A program made the position numbers and the translations under genes. Below the pieces are notes generated by a model, which saw only the letters and a list, made by a program, of their open reading frames with translations, did not search any database and was not told where the DNA came from. From Magnetococcales bacterium (GTDB taxonomy: Bacteria; Pseudomonadota; Magnetococcia; Magnetococcales; Magnetaquicoccaceae), in NCBI GenBank assembly GCA_011089965.1, contig JAANAU010000030.1, positions 1 through 40,272 of the forward strand: a stretch of 40,272 nucleotides of DNA, in the 5' to 3' direction. This document shows positions 7,758-15,815 of this stretch, one piece after another (the first letter of the stretch is position 1; the number at the start of each line of letters is the position of its first letter).

Positions 7758-8694
7758 TCAGGCGATCCATGACGAGGGGAGTGTTGAGGTTAGAAACTTT
7801 GTCCTGTGGAGTGCCTCCCTGCTGGAGTTGGAGACGCTGTTGCGGGGGGTCCACCGTTTCAAACTGGTTTTCATGGAATATGATATTTCTGAAGTGCAAG
7901 TGCAAGTGCAGGTGATGGCCAGGCTGCATGTCATGGGCTTGCCTCCCGGACAGAGGGTGGAGATGGCCCCGGAGTGGGAGGAGCTGCACCCTTTGGCACG
8001 CGCCCTGGAAGCTCTGCCGTCCGGAGGCGTGGTCCATCTGATGGGCCTGGGTGACTGGTTGCGGGGCGGGGAGCGTGGGCAGCGGTTCGGCATGCTCAAC
8101 ATGGCGCGGGAGTGGCTGGGAAATTCTTGTTCCCACTCCCCGTTATTGGTGTGGGTCAAATCGGGGGATTTGAATGATTTCCCGCGTCTGGCCCCGGATT
8201 TTTGGGCCTGGCGCAGCGCGGTTTTTTCATTTTTGCCTGTCAGGATCCCTGTGCATGTTGGTCCGATGCTGGGATCTATAATAATAGATGATCCATCGCG
8301 AGATGTAACCAAAAGGAAGCTTCGTATCGCTGAAATTACCAGATATTTACAAAATCATCCCGAACTCAATCCCGCTTCCGTCCATCTGGTGCTGGAAAAG
8401 GGGGGCCTCCTGATGGAGTTGGGTGAGCTGGATTCTGCCGGGCAGGCGGTGTTGGTTGCGGAGCGGTATTTCAAGAGCATCGATGATCCTTTGGGACAGG
8501 GGGTGGCCAAATGTCTGTTGGCAGCCATCCTTGATCAGCGCCAGGAGTTCGATCAGGCGTTGCACATTTTGCAGCACGAGGTTGCGCCGGTTTTTGAACG
8601 GTTTGGGGAGGTGGAGTTGATTGAGGAGATTCGTGCAGCCGTCAAGCACAGAGAGGCCATTCAGTCCAGCAGGTCAGAGAGCGAATCGGCCTGA
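7744..8694 (+). CDS. TPR protein with degenerate NTPase-like N-terminal region, partner of the NTPase
   Basis: The ATG at 7744 lies inside the end of the preceding NTPase gene, giving 316 residues. Residues about 15-165 look like an inactive P-loop-type alpha/beta domain: alternating strands (KLVFMEYDI, VVHLMGLGDWL, PLLVWVKSG) and then DFPRLAPDFWAWRSAVFSF. I recall this APDFW-WRS-VF motif from TPR proteins linked to STAND-type NTPases, a recollection that needs checking. No Walker A is visible. Residues about 185-300 form two or three helical TPR-like repeats (LVLEKGGLLMELGELDSAGQ; KCLLAAILDQRQEFDQALHI). The obligate pairing suggests a sensor or adaptor for the NTPase. The 3' end overlaps the convergent nuclease gene by 34 bp. 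Confidence 0.8.
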   Translation: MSPDDQAIHDEGSVEVRNFVLWSASLLELETLLRGVHRFKLVFMEYDISEVQVQVQVMARLHVMGLPPGQRVEMAPEWEELHPLARALEALPSGGVVHLMGLGDWLRGGERGQRFGMLNMAREWLGNSCSHSPLLVWVKSGDLNDFPRLAPDFWAWRSAVFSFLPVRIPVHVGPMLGSIIIDDPSRDVTKRKLRIAEITRYLQNHPELNPASVHLVLEKGGLLMELGELDSAGQAVLVAERYFKSIDDPLGQGVAKCLLAAILDQRQEFDQALHILQHEVAPVFERFGEVELIEEIRAAVKHREAIQSSRSESESA

Positions 8695-9596
8695 AAGAGG
8701 TGACCAAGCCAGGTGGTCAGTTGTTCCAGAGTGGCGGATGTCACCTGGTGTTGCATCGATTCAGGCACGGGTCCGAAACGGGCGGTCAGAAGTTGCAGCA
8801 GGGTTTCGGCTTTGCCCTCCTGTCTGCCCTCCTGTCTGCCTCTTTTTTCCCCCTCGATCAAACCCAGGCCATAGGTGGAGGCCACCATGCTGGCCTGGAA
8901 GTGCAGATCCTCCTGATAGCGTTCGTAGGCCTGCCGTTCCGGTTCAGGCAGATGCATGATGTCGAACAGCTCCTTGGCCTTGCGCAATCCCCGTGCCGTG
9001 AACTCCTCGCGGATCTCACCGGTTTTGAGAAAATAGATCCACTCATCCAAAGTGGTGCGTGCCACCAGATCAAACCGGTTCACCTTGAGCAGATAGTACT
9101 CGGGAAAAATTTCTGGCACGCTCTGGCGGTGAAACAGACTCTTTTGACCTTCGTTGAGCTGCAACAGGTCATGGGTGTGCAATCCGGTGAACACGGTGGT
9201 TCCATGATAGATGTAATCATTGCCCGTGCCGAGATCAAAATACAAGATGCTGATTGAAATGATTTTTGGAACGTTGAGGTAGGCATCCCCTGTGTTGAGA
9301 TGTTCCGTGATGGTTTTGGAGGTGGCATAGAGCAGACGTTGCAGATAGTCATGCTCCCGTTCGTATTGCAACTCGATCAGAATCAGCTCGCCCTGGCTGT
9401 TTCTGACCTTCATGTCCACGCGGTTGTATTTGTCCAGTACCGACTCCTTGTTGCTTTCGCTCTCCAGGATTTCGATGATCTGCACATCGGTCATGAGCAA
9501 CTCGCTCAACAGCCCTTCCAGCACGTCGAAATTGGCCTTGCTGCGCAACAGCCGTTTGAGTGCCCAGTCAAAACTGATCAGTCGGCGCTGTTTCAT
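8661..9596 (-). CDS. Rpn-family PD-(D/E)XK nuclease (putative transposase)
   Basis: This is a member of the Rpn/PDDEXK_2 family, predicted DNA endonucleases formerly called putative transposases. The N-terminus ISFDWALKRLLRSKANFDVLEGLL is typical, and the active-site region reads VDMKVRNSQGELILIELQYE (Asp, then the E-x-Q of the E-x-(K/Q) motif). A C-terminal GEKRGRQEGRQEGKAE repeat, also usual in the family, precedes a helical tail. ATG start at 9596, 311 residues; an in-frame TTG at 9632 is less likely. It is convergent with the NTPase/TPR pair and overlaps it by 34 bp. Such genes are mobile and often multicopy, and this is probably a lineage-specific insertion. Confidence 0.9.
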   Translation of the reverse strand: MKQRRLISFDWALKRLLRSKANFDVLEGLLSELLMTDVQIIEILESESNKESVLDKYNRVDMKVRNSQGELILIELQYEREHDYLQRLLYATSKTITEHLNTGDAYLNVPKIISISILYFDLGTGNDYIYHGTTVFTGLHTHDLLQLNEGQKSLFHRQSVPEIFPEYYLLKVNRFDLVARTTLDEWIYFLKTGEIREEFTARGLRKAKELFDIMHLPEPERQAYERYQEDLHFQASMVASTYGLGLIEGEKRGRQEGRQEGKAETLLQLLTARFGPVPESMQHQVTSATLEQLTTWLGHLFQADSLSDLLD

Positions 9597-9658
9597 CGGA
9601 AGCCATTCCCAAAAGAGGAGTGTTGCATCCAATCATAGGCCAGCACCACCCAAAAATA

Positions 9659-9678
9659 AAGCCCCCAAACGGGGGCTT
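9659..9678 (-). terminator. Intrinsic terminator after soxZ
   Basis: A perfect 8-bp stem (AAGCCCCC, loop AAAC, GGGGGCTT) lies 18 bp beyond the soxZ stop codon. Read on the minus strand it is followed by a T-rich run (TTTATTTTTG). It closes the cytochrome-soxYZ unit and faces the start of the divergently located nuclease gene. Confidence 0.85.
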
Positions 9679-9695
9679 GTGGGTGCGGGTGGGAT

Positions 9696-10028
9696 TCACT
9701 CCACCTTCAGCTCGACCTTCTCTTTCCACTCCTGACCCTTGTTGTCCTTCCAGGTCACGGTGACCGGTCCCGGCTTGTCAGCCTTGACATAAAACGAAAA
9801 GAAGGGATTCTTGGACACAGCCCCGGTCCAACTCGCCTTGACCACCATTGCGCCACCATATTCCGCTGTCACACTTTCGATGTAGTGAGCCGGAACAGTC
9901 TCGCCGGTTGCTGCATCCTTGCGCAACCCGCTCTCCATGGGATGCTTGATCAAAGTCTTGATGAGCGCCAACTCCCCTTTTTTGACCTTTTCCGGGGCGC
10001 GCACTTTGGGTTCTCCGATATCCGCCAT
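9696..10028 (-). CDS. soxZ: SoxZ, thiosulfate-oxidation carrier subunit
   Basis: SoxZ pairs with SoxY to form the periplasmic carrier on which sulfur intermediates ride. The 110-residue protein has the family pattern: KVKKGELALIKTLIKHPMESG near the start, GAVSKNPFFSFYVKA in the centre, and a C-terminal VTVTWKDNKGQEW. No signal peptide is seen, as expected because SoxZ is exported together with the Tat substrate SoxY. ATG at 10028 with GGAG 6 nt upstream. It follows soxY by 36 bp. Confidence 0.95.
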   Translation of the reverse strand: MADIGEPKVRAPEKVKKGELALIKTLIKHPMESGLRKDAATGETVPAHYIESVTAEYGGAMVVKASWTGAVSKNPFFSFYVKADKPGPVTVTWKDNKGQEWKEKVELKVE

Positions 10029-10064
10029 GATTCTCTCCAAACGTTGAACGTTGTCTTGATCCGA

Positions 10065-10553
10065 TTAACCAGCGCAACCGCCTTCGGCCACTTCAATCTT
10101 CATGACCGCACCATACAATTTGCCCTTGTTGGTCTTGGCAATGGCACGCACCTGCGAGGCTTTGGCCATTTTGATACGCATCTCCACCTCGGCCTTGCCC
10201 GATGCCGGGGTGAACTCGAATTTGCCCACCAAAGGCTTGGGATTGTCATCCACGAAAATCGCAATGGCTGCGATGTAGTTGTCCGGCTCCATGGGATGAT
10301 CGACCGAGACCGGGAAACGCACCAAAGCACCGTTTTCCGCCTTGGGTGGGGTGTCGATCTTCACCTTTTCCAGGGCCACTGTGCCTGCGCCCAACTCCTT
10401 GGCAATGATCTCATCCATATTGACAGCCGCCTCGGCAGCCTCGGCCAACGACGGCATGCCGACCACACCAATGGCCGCACACGCCACACCCGTGGCGCCA
10501 ACCGCCACCAGAAAGCTTCTGCGCGTCAGTGTGGTTTCAGAATGGATACTCAT
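10065..10553 (-). CDS. soxY: SoxY, thiosulfate-oxidation sulfur carrier
   Basis: SoxY binds sulfur covalently through a cysteine on a mobile C-terminal arm. Here the arm ends in VAEGGCAG, the equivalent of the usual GGCGG. The N-terminus carries a Tat signal (LTRRSFLVAVGATGVA). The start is the ATG at 10553, 8 nt after GGAGG; 162 residues. It is followed by soxZ and preceded by the tetraheme cytochrome gene. SoxB, SoxAX and SoxCD are not in the window, so the carrier may serve a truncated Sox pathway or genes located elsewhere. Confidence 0.96.
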   Translation of the reverse strand: MSIHSETTLTRRSFLVAVGATGVACAAIGVVGMPSLAEAAEAAVNMDEIIAKELGAGTVALEKVKIDTPPKAENGALVRFPVSVDHPMEPDNYIAAIAIFVDDNPKPLVGKFEFTPASGKAEVEMRIKMAKASQVRAIAKTNKGKLYGAVMKIEVAEGGCAG

Positions 10554-10605
10554 GGGTGATGCCTCCAGATTCGTTGATTGCGTAGATGTGGAACAACGGT
10601 TCAGA

Positions 10606-11202
10606 TTACTGTTGGGTTGCCGGGGCTTCCGGCTCCTCCGGCATTTTGTGGGCGACACCGGTGTGACAATCGATACAGGTCTTGTCCTGGCTTTCCATGG
10701 CCTTCTTGTGCTTCTTGGAGGCCGACTTGTCCTGTTCGTCCAGTTGCATGGCATCGTAGTTGTGACAGGCACGGCACTCCTTGGAGTCCCGTTCCTTCAG
10801 GGTCTTGATCACATTCTGCGCAAGATCCCAACGCTTCTTCTCGAAGGACTCTTTGTCCGGGAATGTCCCGATCATGTGATGGTAAATGTCTTTGCTGCCG
10901 ATTTCTAACTTGGCCAGAAACTTGTCGATCCAATCCCCGAAGGTCTTGCCGTGGGGCACATGACAATCCGCACAATAGGCCCGCACACCCATGCGGTTCG
11001 TGTAGTGCTTGCTCTCCTTGTACTCCTGGTACACCCCTTCCATTTCATGACAGGAGATGCAGATGCTCATGGCATTGGTCGCGTTCATCGTAAAGTGAAA
11101 CACGATGAAAAAGATCGATCCGGCCAAAAAACCAACCAATAAAATCAGGCCAATGGCCTTCTGACTGGGGGTGCGAAGCCATTTCAAAAGATTTGCGATC
11201 AT
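10606..11202 (-). CDS. NapC/NirT-type tetraheme cytochrome c
   Basis: This is a membrane-anchored multiheme cytochrome. One N-terminal transmembrane helix (about residues 16-37) precedes a periplasmic domain with four heme motifs: CISCH, CADCH, CRACH and CIDCH. Size (198 residues) and layout match the NapC/NirT quinol dehydrogenase family, which passes electrons between the quinone pool and periplasmic partners. It begins a unit with soxY 52 bp downstream. A quinone-linked cytochrome immediately upstream of soxYZ is unusual, and its partner is unknown; it could take electrons from sulfur oxidation or supply them to another periplasmic enzyme. Confidence 0.93.
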   Translation of the reverse strand: MIANLLKWLRTPSQKAIGLILLVGFLAGSIFFIVFHFTMNATNAMSICISCHEMEGVYQEYKESKHYTNRMGVRAYCADCHVPHGKTFGDWIDKFLAKLEIGSKDIYHHMIGTFPDKESFEKKRWDLAQNVIKTLKERDSKECRACHNYDAMQLDEQDKSASKKHKKAMESQDKTCIDCHTGVAHKMPEEPEAPATQQ

Positions 11203-11339
11203 GGTAGCCGGTTCTCCGCTTGAAGATTGGGAAATTTTGGCAGGCTTTGGCCCTCTACCAAAGCACTGGCGCGCTGTTGATCATGCGCACAATAAGCACA
11301 TTCCAGGTGGTGTGCAAGGAATATTTCAATGTGTGTAAA

Positions 11340-11765
11340 TCATTGCAGACTTTTAAGATAGGTGATCAGATCCTTGCGATTGGCAGAACTGTCCATGCCC
11401 TCAAAGGCCACCGGGTGATCCTTGGTCTGTTGGGACATTTTGGTTTTCGGGATAAAGGCCAAAGGATTGGCCAGCCACCGGTCCAGGTGGTCGTCATCCC
11501 ACAAAAACGGGTGCTCTTCCACCAGTTGACGAAACGATGCGCTGAACGAAAAATCCACCACACCTGCCGGACGTTTGTAGATCTCCCACAGGTAGGGGCC
11601 TTTGCCATTTTTGCGTTTGGCGGTCATGTCGTGACACACCCCGCAATTGTTTTCGGCCAGTCGTTTTCCCACCTCCGCATCACCCCGGAAACGTTGGAAA
11701 CCGATTCCGGCCAACAGCACCAGCAACAGGAGCATGATCAAAGACAGCACATGGGCGATTTTCAT
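11340..11765 (-). CDS. Monoheme class I cytochrome c
   Basis: This is a small periplasmic or membrane-tethered cytochrome of 141 residues. An uncleaved or cleaved N-terminal hydrophobic helix (LSLIMLLLLVLLAGIGF) is followed by one heme motif CGVCH at about residues 41-45 and a likely Met axial ligand in KTKMSQQTKDHP. The layout resembles cytochrome c2/c552 electron shuttles. Its start codon overlaps the stop of the diguanylate cyclase gene (4 bp, ATGA), so the two are translationally coupled. It probably carries electrons from the sulfur enzymes to a terminal oxidase, which is inference from context. Confidence 0.92.
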   Translation of the reverse strand: MKIAHVLSLIMLLLLVLLAGIGFQRFRGDAEVGKRLAENNCGVCHDMTAKRKNGKGPYLWEIYKRPAGVVDFSFSASFRQLVEEHPFLWDDDHLDRWLANPLAFIPKTKMSQQTKDHPVAFEGMDSSANRKDLITYLKSLQ

Positions 11766-13609
11766 CGGGTTTCATGCCCTCCTTCGGCATCCATGGATGG
11801 ATGATACTTCCGAAAGTGATTGCGGCCCCCCTTTTTGACGGCATACAAGGCGGTATCGGCCTTTTTCAGGAGTTCTTCGGCCTGTTCCCCATCCCCGGGG
11901 TAGATGCTGATGCCGATGCTGGTGCCAATCTGACACAGATGGTCATGCAGCTGAAAGGGCACCAGCAACGCATCGATGATTTTTTGCGCCACCACGCCGA
12001 CCGAGTCAGGCACCAGGGTTTCATCACCCAGGATCACGGTGAATTCATCTCCTCCCAGACGGGCCACCACATCATTTTCGCGCAGACAGCCGCGAATCCG
12101 TTCTGCGGCCTCGACCAGCAACAGATCACCCACATCATGGCCATAGGTGTCATTCACCGCCTTGAACCGGTCCAGATCCAGAAACATTACGGCCATGGCC
12201 CGGTTGTGGCGTCGGCTGCGCGCCAGGGTCTGTTGCAGAAACAGCATGAAGAGACGACGATTCGGCAATCCTGTCAAGGCATCGTGATGTGCAATCCGTT
12301 CCAGACGTTTTTCCGCCAGCACGCGTTCGGTCACATCGATTCCGGTGGCCAGAAAATTTTTGACCACTCCGGCTGCATCCAGCAGAAAACTCAGGGTCCA
12401 GGAGATGTGACGCACCTCCCCGGAACGGGTCAGCCAGCGCCCTTCAAAGGAGACGATGGCTGGTTCATCATTGGTCAAGGTCAGGATCTCATGTATGCGT
12501 TCCTGTTCGTCTTGCGGGCACCAGGCTGGATCCCAGAAGGGCGATCCGATCATGGCATGGGGGGGCAAACCGGTCAATGCCTCGCAGGCTCCGTTGATCC
12601 GCACCAGACGGCCTTGACGATCCAGGACCGCCACCAGAGCCGAGGCGCTCTCCAGAATCGTGGCAATGAACTGACGCTCTTCCTGCAACGCTTTTTCCGT
12701 GCGGCGATGGCGGATGATGCCGGCCAGGGTATTGGCCAGGGTGGCGAGCAAGGCATCTTCGTCTGACGAGCGGGGATGATTGGCGGAAACGTAGAGGTTC
12801 AACACGCCCAGCAACTCACCCTGGTACAGAATCGGGGTGCAGTAGTGGCCGTGGGGTTTGATCCCCGGAAAGGTCACCGCATGGTCGGCATCCAGATTAT
12901 TTTTGAAAACAATTTCTTTTGTCAAACCCGCCTGGCCGCACAAACAGTGACCCAGTGGCAAGGCGGCACAAGCAGTCAGCAGATGAGGCGCAAGATTGCG
13001 ATGGGCTGCCAGATCCAGACGGTTGGTTTCGGGATTGAACAGATGGATCGATCCTTTGTACTCCACGGCCAGCCAGGGAATGGTCAGGATGATATCCAGG
13101 GCCACCGAGAGTTGCCGTTCCAGGGTCAACGGTTCCAGCGATGTTTCCAAAAGGCCGCTGATGGCCAGTCTGGATTGGGTGGCTTTGATTTCCCGTGTCT
13201 TTTCCAAAGACAGTGCCTGTTCGGCCTGCAACCGGTCCAGGTGGCTGCGGATGCGTGCCCGGATCACTGCCGGACGGAAGGGTTTGCCGAAGTAGTCCAG
13301 CGCACCCAGTGCCATGCCCCGGTTGACATCTTCGGCTTCGGTTTTGGCGGTGACGAAGATCACGCCGATGGTGCGGGTTTTGGGTTGTGCTTTCAGGCGT
13401 CGGCACACCTCGAAGCCATCCATGCCGGGCATCATGATGTCCAACAGAATGAGGTCCGGCTGCCAGGAGAGAGCGAGTTCCAATGCTTTCTGACCATTAT
13501 CCGCCTGGAGTACGTCGTAATCCTGGGTCAGAAGTTCAGACAGCAGGGCGAGATTGATGGGAACATCATCGACGATGAGGATCTTTTCCTGTTTGACTTT
13601 GGTGGTCAT
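11762..13609 (-). CDS. Response regulator diguanylate cyclase (REC-GAF-PAS-GGDEF)
   Basis: This is a 615-residue cytoplasmic signalling protein. Domains in order are REC (about 9-125, acidic pair DD14-15, phospho-acceptor D57 in LLLDIMMPGMDG, conserved K in GKPF); GAF (about 165-310); PAS (about 320-435); GGDEF (about 445-605). The active site reads GGDEF and is preceded by the inhibitory I-site REND five residues upstream, so cyclic di-GMP synthesis with product inhibition is expected. No EAL domain is present. The gene overlaps the cytochrome c gene by 4 bp and lies between the fcc and sox genes. No partner histidine kinase is adjacent. Confidence 0.94.
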   Translation of the reverse strand: MTTKVKQEKILIVDDVPINLALLSELLTQDYDVLQADNGQKALELALSWQPDLILLDIMMPGMDGFEVCRRLKAQPKTRTIGVIFVTAKTEAEDVNRGMALGALDYFGKPFRPAVIRARIRSHLDRLQAEQALSLEKTREIKATQSRLAISGLLETSLEPLTLERQLSVALDIILTIPWLAVEYKGSIHLFNPETNRLDLAAHRNLAPHLLTACAALPLGHCLCGQAGLTKEIVFKNNLDADHAVTFPGIKPHGHYCTPILYQGELLGVLNLYVSANHPRSSDEDALLATLANTLAGIIRHRRTEKALQEERQFIATILESASALVAVLDRQGRLVRINGACEALTGLPPHAMIGSPFWDPAWCPQDEQERIHEILTLTNDEPAIVSFEGRWLTRSGEVRHISWTLSFLLDAAGVVKNFLATGIDVTERVLAEKRLERIAHHDALTGLPNRRLFMLFLQQTLARSRRHNRAMAVMFLDLDRFKAVNDTYGHDVGDLLLVEAAERIRGCLRENDVVARLGGDEFTVILGDETLVPDSVGVVAQKIIDALLVPFQLHDHLCQIGTSIGISIYPGDGEQAEELLKKADTALYAVKKGGRNHFRKYHPSMDAEGGHETR

Positions 13610-13653
13610 GAGGTGCCCTGTCGCTCACGTGTCGGGTTGGTCTGGATGTGCGA

Positions 13654-13678
13654 AAAGCGGGGCTGATCGCCCCGCTTT
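13654..13678 (-). terminator. Intrinsic terminator after fccB
   Basis: A perfect 10-bp stem (AAAGCGGGGC / GCCCCGCTTT) with a 5-nt loop lies 30 bp beyond the fccB stop. On the minus strand it is followed by TTTTCG. It separates the DUF302-fccAB transcript from the cyclase-cytochrome unit. Confidence 0.8.
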
Positions 13679-13707
13679 CCAGGTCTCACTGCACTTGTGG
13701 TGGCAAC

Positions 13708-14988
13708 TCAACTGAATGTATCGGCCATGATGCTCTGATACCAGCTTTCGTTGTAGAGGGCTTCCTGCTTGCGGATGAAATCCTGGGCCTTGTCCGAGGA
13801 GACGCCGCCAGACACTTCGACGATCTTGCCAGCGTTCAGTTTGTAGACACCTGCCACCGAGATGCCGTAATCCGGGCTGATCAGGCTGTAGCAGGTATTG
13901 ACGTAGGAGGGTATGCCCACCGGTTTGCCGTTCAGAAGGTTCACCACGGCTGCGGCACACACTTTGGCTTCGGAGTTGGCGGCATAGCCCGATTTCGGCA
14001 GGCCGGTGGCCGCACTGGCATCGCCGATGACGTGAATGTTTTTCTGTTTGGTCGATTCAAAGGTCTCGAAATTGATCGGGCAGAAACCCTTTTCGTCGGT
14101 CAGGCCGGCTTTTTCAGCGATGTCACCGGCCTTGTTGGGCGGAATGATGTTGATGCAGGAGCTTTTGAATTCGGCCATGTCGGTATAGACGGTCATGGTC
14201 TTGGCATCCACGCGGGTCACCTTGCCGCCCTGGGCACCGGGCACCCATTCGATCAGGCTGTTGGGCGTATCGTAGCCATAGAGTTTTTTCCAACCGCCGG
14301 TGAACAGGCCCATCTTGGAGAATTTATCCTTGGGATCCAGGATGATCACCTTGGATTTGGGTTTGTTCTTTTTCAGATAGTGCGCCACCAGGCTGGCCCG
14401 TTCGTAGGGTCCGGGCGGGCAGCGGTAGGGATCCGGCGGGGCCACCATCACGAAGGGGTCGCCATCCTTCATTTCGGCGAGCTGTTTGGTCAGCAGAGAG
14501 GTTTGTTCACCGGCGATCCAGGCATGGGGCATTTTTTTCATGGCTTCGGCATCATACCCTTCCAGGGCCTTGAAGCCGATACCCGGCGACATGATCAGAC
14601 GGTCATACTCGAACTTCTTGCCCCCTGCCGTGGTCACGCTTTTGGCTGCCGGATCCACACCGGTCACGCTGTCGATCACCACCTCGATACCGTATTTCTT
14701 GAGACCCTCATAGCCCCATTTCTGGACTTCCAGCTTGCGGAATCCGGCCACCACCCAGTTGGAGAGCGGTCCCGAGTAGTAATCCTTGTTCTGTTCGATC
14801 AGGGTGACCTGAATGTTGGGATCGGCCATGCGAATATATTTGGCCGCCACCGATCCGCCATATCCACCTCCCACCACCACCACCCGTTTTTTGGCATTCG
14901 CCAAAGAAAGGCTCGGGGGTGTAACCAGACCGAGCGCAGCCATACTGCCGGTCAGCTTGACAAAACCTCTGCGTGTGCAATTGATCAT
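13708..14988 (-). CDS. fccB: Flavocytochrome c sulfide dehydrogenase, flavoprotein subunit
   Basis: FccB (SoxF-like) is the FAD-containing subunit that oxidises sulfide in the periplasm and passes electrons to the FccA cytochrome. A Tat signal (TRRGFVKLTGSMAALGL) is followed by the dinucleotide-binding motif VVVVGGGYGGSVAAKY. Two conserved cysteines that form the redox disulfide in this family are visible in YRCPPGPYER and EKGFCPIN. The C-terminal FCSD flavin-binding region includes VYKLNAGKIVEVSGGVSS. I prefer the ATG at 14988, 9 nt after GAGGGAG; ATGs at 14994 and 15006 are in frame. 426 residues. It follows fccA by 25 bp. Confidence 0.96.
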   Translation of the reverse strand: MINCTRRGFVKLTGSMAALGLVTPPSLSLANAKKRVVVVGGGYGGSVAAKYIRMADPNIQVTLIEQNKDYYSGPLSNWVVAGFRKLEVQKWGYEGLKKYGIEVVIDSVTGVDPAAKSVTTAGGKKFEYDRLIMSPGIGFKALEGYDAEAMKKMPHAWIAGEQTSLLTKQLAEMKDGDPFVMVAPPDPYRCPPGPYERASLVAHYLKKNKPKSKVIILDPKDKFSKMGLFTGGWKKLYGYDTPNSLIEWVPGAQGGKVTRVDAKTMTVYTDMAEFKSSCINIIPPNKAGDIAEKAGLTDEKGFCPINFETFESTKQKNIHVIGDASAATGLPKSGYAANSEAKVCAAAVVNLLNGKPVGIPSYVNTCYSLISPDYGISVAGVYKLNAGKIVEVSGGVSSDKAQDFIRKQEALYNESWYQSIMADTFS

Positions 14989-15013
14989 CGTCATGGTCTC
15001 CCTCATACCCCGT

Positions 15014-15736
15014 TTAGCGCTTGCTGGCATAGAAATGGGCGGCATCTTCCAACTCTTGAGCAGAGAGTTTGCCAATGGCCTTTTCCATCTTTTCCGGCTG
15101 AGGTATTTTCAGTTCGGCATTTTTCAGATCCTGCATTTTGATCAGCAGGTAATCCACCCATTGACCGGCCATGCGCGGGGTATCCTCATCCTGGGTCAGG
15201 CCATCGTCTTCATGGCATTTGCCGCATTTCTGGGCTTCGACCACTTTTTTCCCTTTTTTGGCTTTGGCGTCATCGATTTTTGTGGCCATGACCGAGTTGG
15301 CGTGGGATTTGACCGTTTCCCATTTTTGTTTGGACAGATATTCGGCGATGCGTGCGGTTTCAGCCTCGGTATATCCTTTGGCGATCCGACCCATGATGGT
15401 GGATGGACGTTTGCCGCTCTTGAAGTCTGCCATGATGCCTTCCAGATATTTGGCGGGCATACTGGCAATCGAGGGCATGCTGGGGCCAGCCGATACACCG
15501 TTCGTGCCATGGCATCCGGCGCACGTATTGGCGAGCATGGCTGCTTCTGCCGGTGGTGCGGCGATGGCTTCTGCAATCGCTTTTTCCTTGGCTGCCTTCT
15601 CTGCGTCGGCTGCCGAGGGGGCCGCTGCTGCCGGGGCTGCTGCCGGGGCATCTGCTGCCAGCAGAGGATTCATCCAGGCCAATGCGCCCAGCAATCCACC
15701 TGCGACCACCAACATCTGGATTTTTTTTCGTTGCAT
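15014..15736 (-). CDS. fccA: Flavocytochrome c sulfide dehydrogenase, diheme cytochrome subunit
   Basis: This is the periplasmic c-type cytochrome partner of FccB. A signal peptide (QMLVVAGGLLGALAWMNPLLA) precedes an Ala/Glu-rich spacer (about residues 28-65), then two class I cytochrome folds with heme motifs CAGCH and CGKCH and Met ligands in SMPSIASMP and RMAGQW. ATG at 15736 with GGAGGG 4 nt upstream; 240 residues. The long Ala-rich spacer is unlike compact FccA proteins and may act as a flexible arm. Adjacent fccB strongly supports the assignment. Confidence 0.92.
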   Translation of the reverse strand: MQRKKIQMLVVAGGLLGALAWMNPLLAADAPAAAPAAAAPSAADAEKAAKEKAIAEAIAAPPAEAAMLANTCAGCHGTNGVSAGPSMPSIASMPAKYLEGIMADFKSGKRPSTIMGRIAKGYTEAETARIAEYLSKQKWETVKSHANSVMATKIDDAKAKKGKKVVEAQKCGKCHEDDGLTQDEDTPRMAGQWVDYLLIKMQDLKNAELKIPQPEKMEKAIGKLSAQELEDAAHFYASKR

Positions 15737-15815
15737 CTTTCCCTCCGCACTTAAGTTCAATGGATTAGGGTCTTTTTCGAGAAGTCCGGTTCACCGTTGA
15801 CCGTTTGGGTTGCCA

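Noticed and set aside
8661-9596. Calling the Rpn gene an insertion sequence
   Set aside because: No terminal inverted repeats or target duplications are visible around it; family members are nucleases and not classical transposases.
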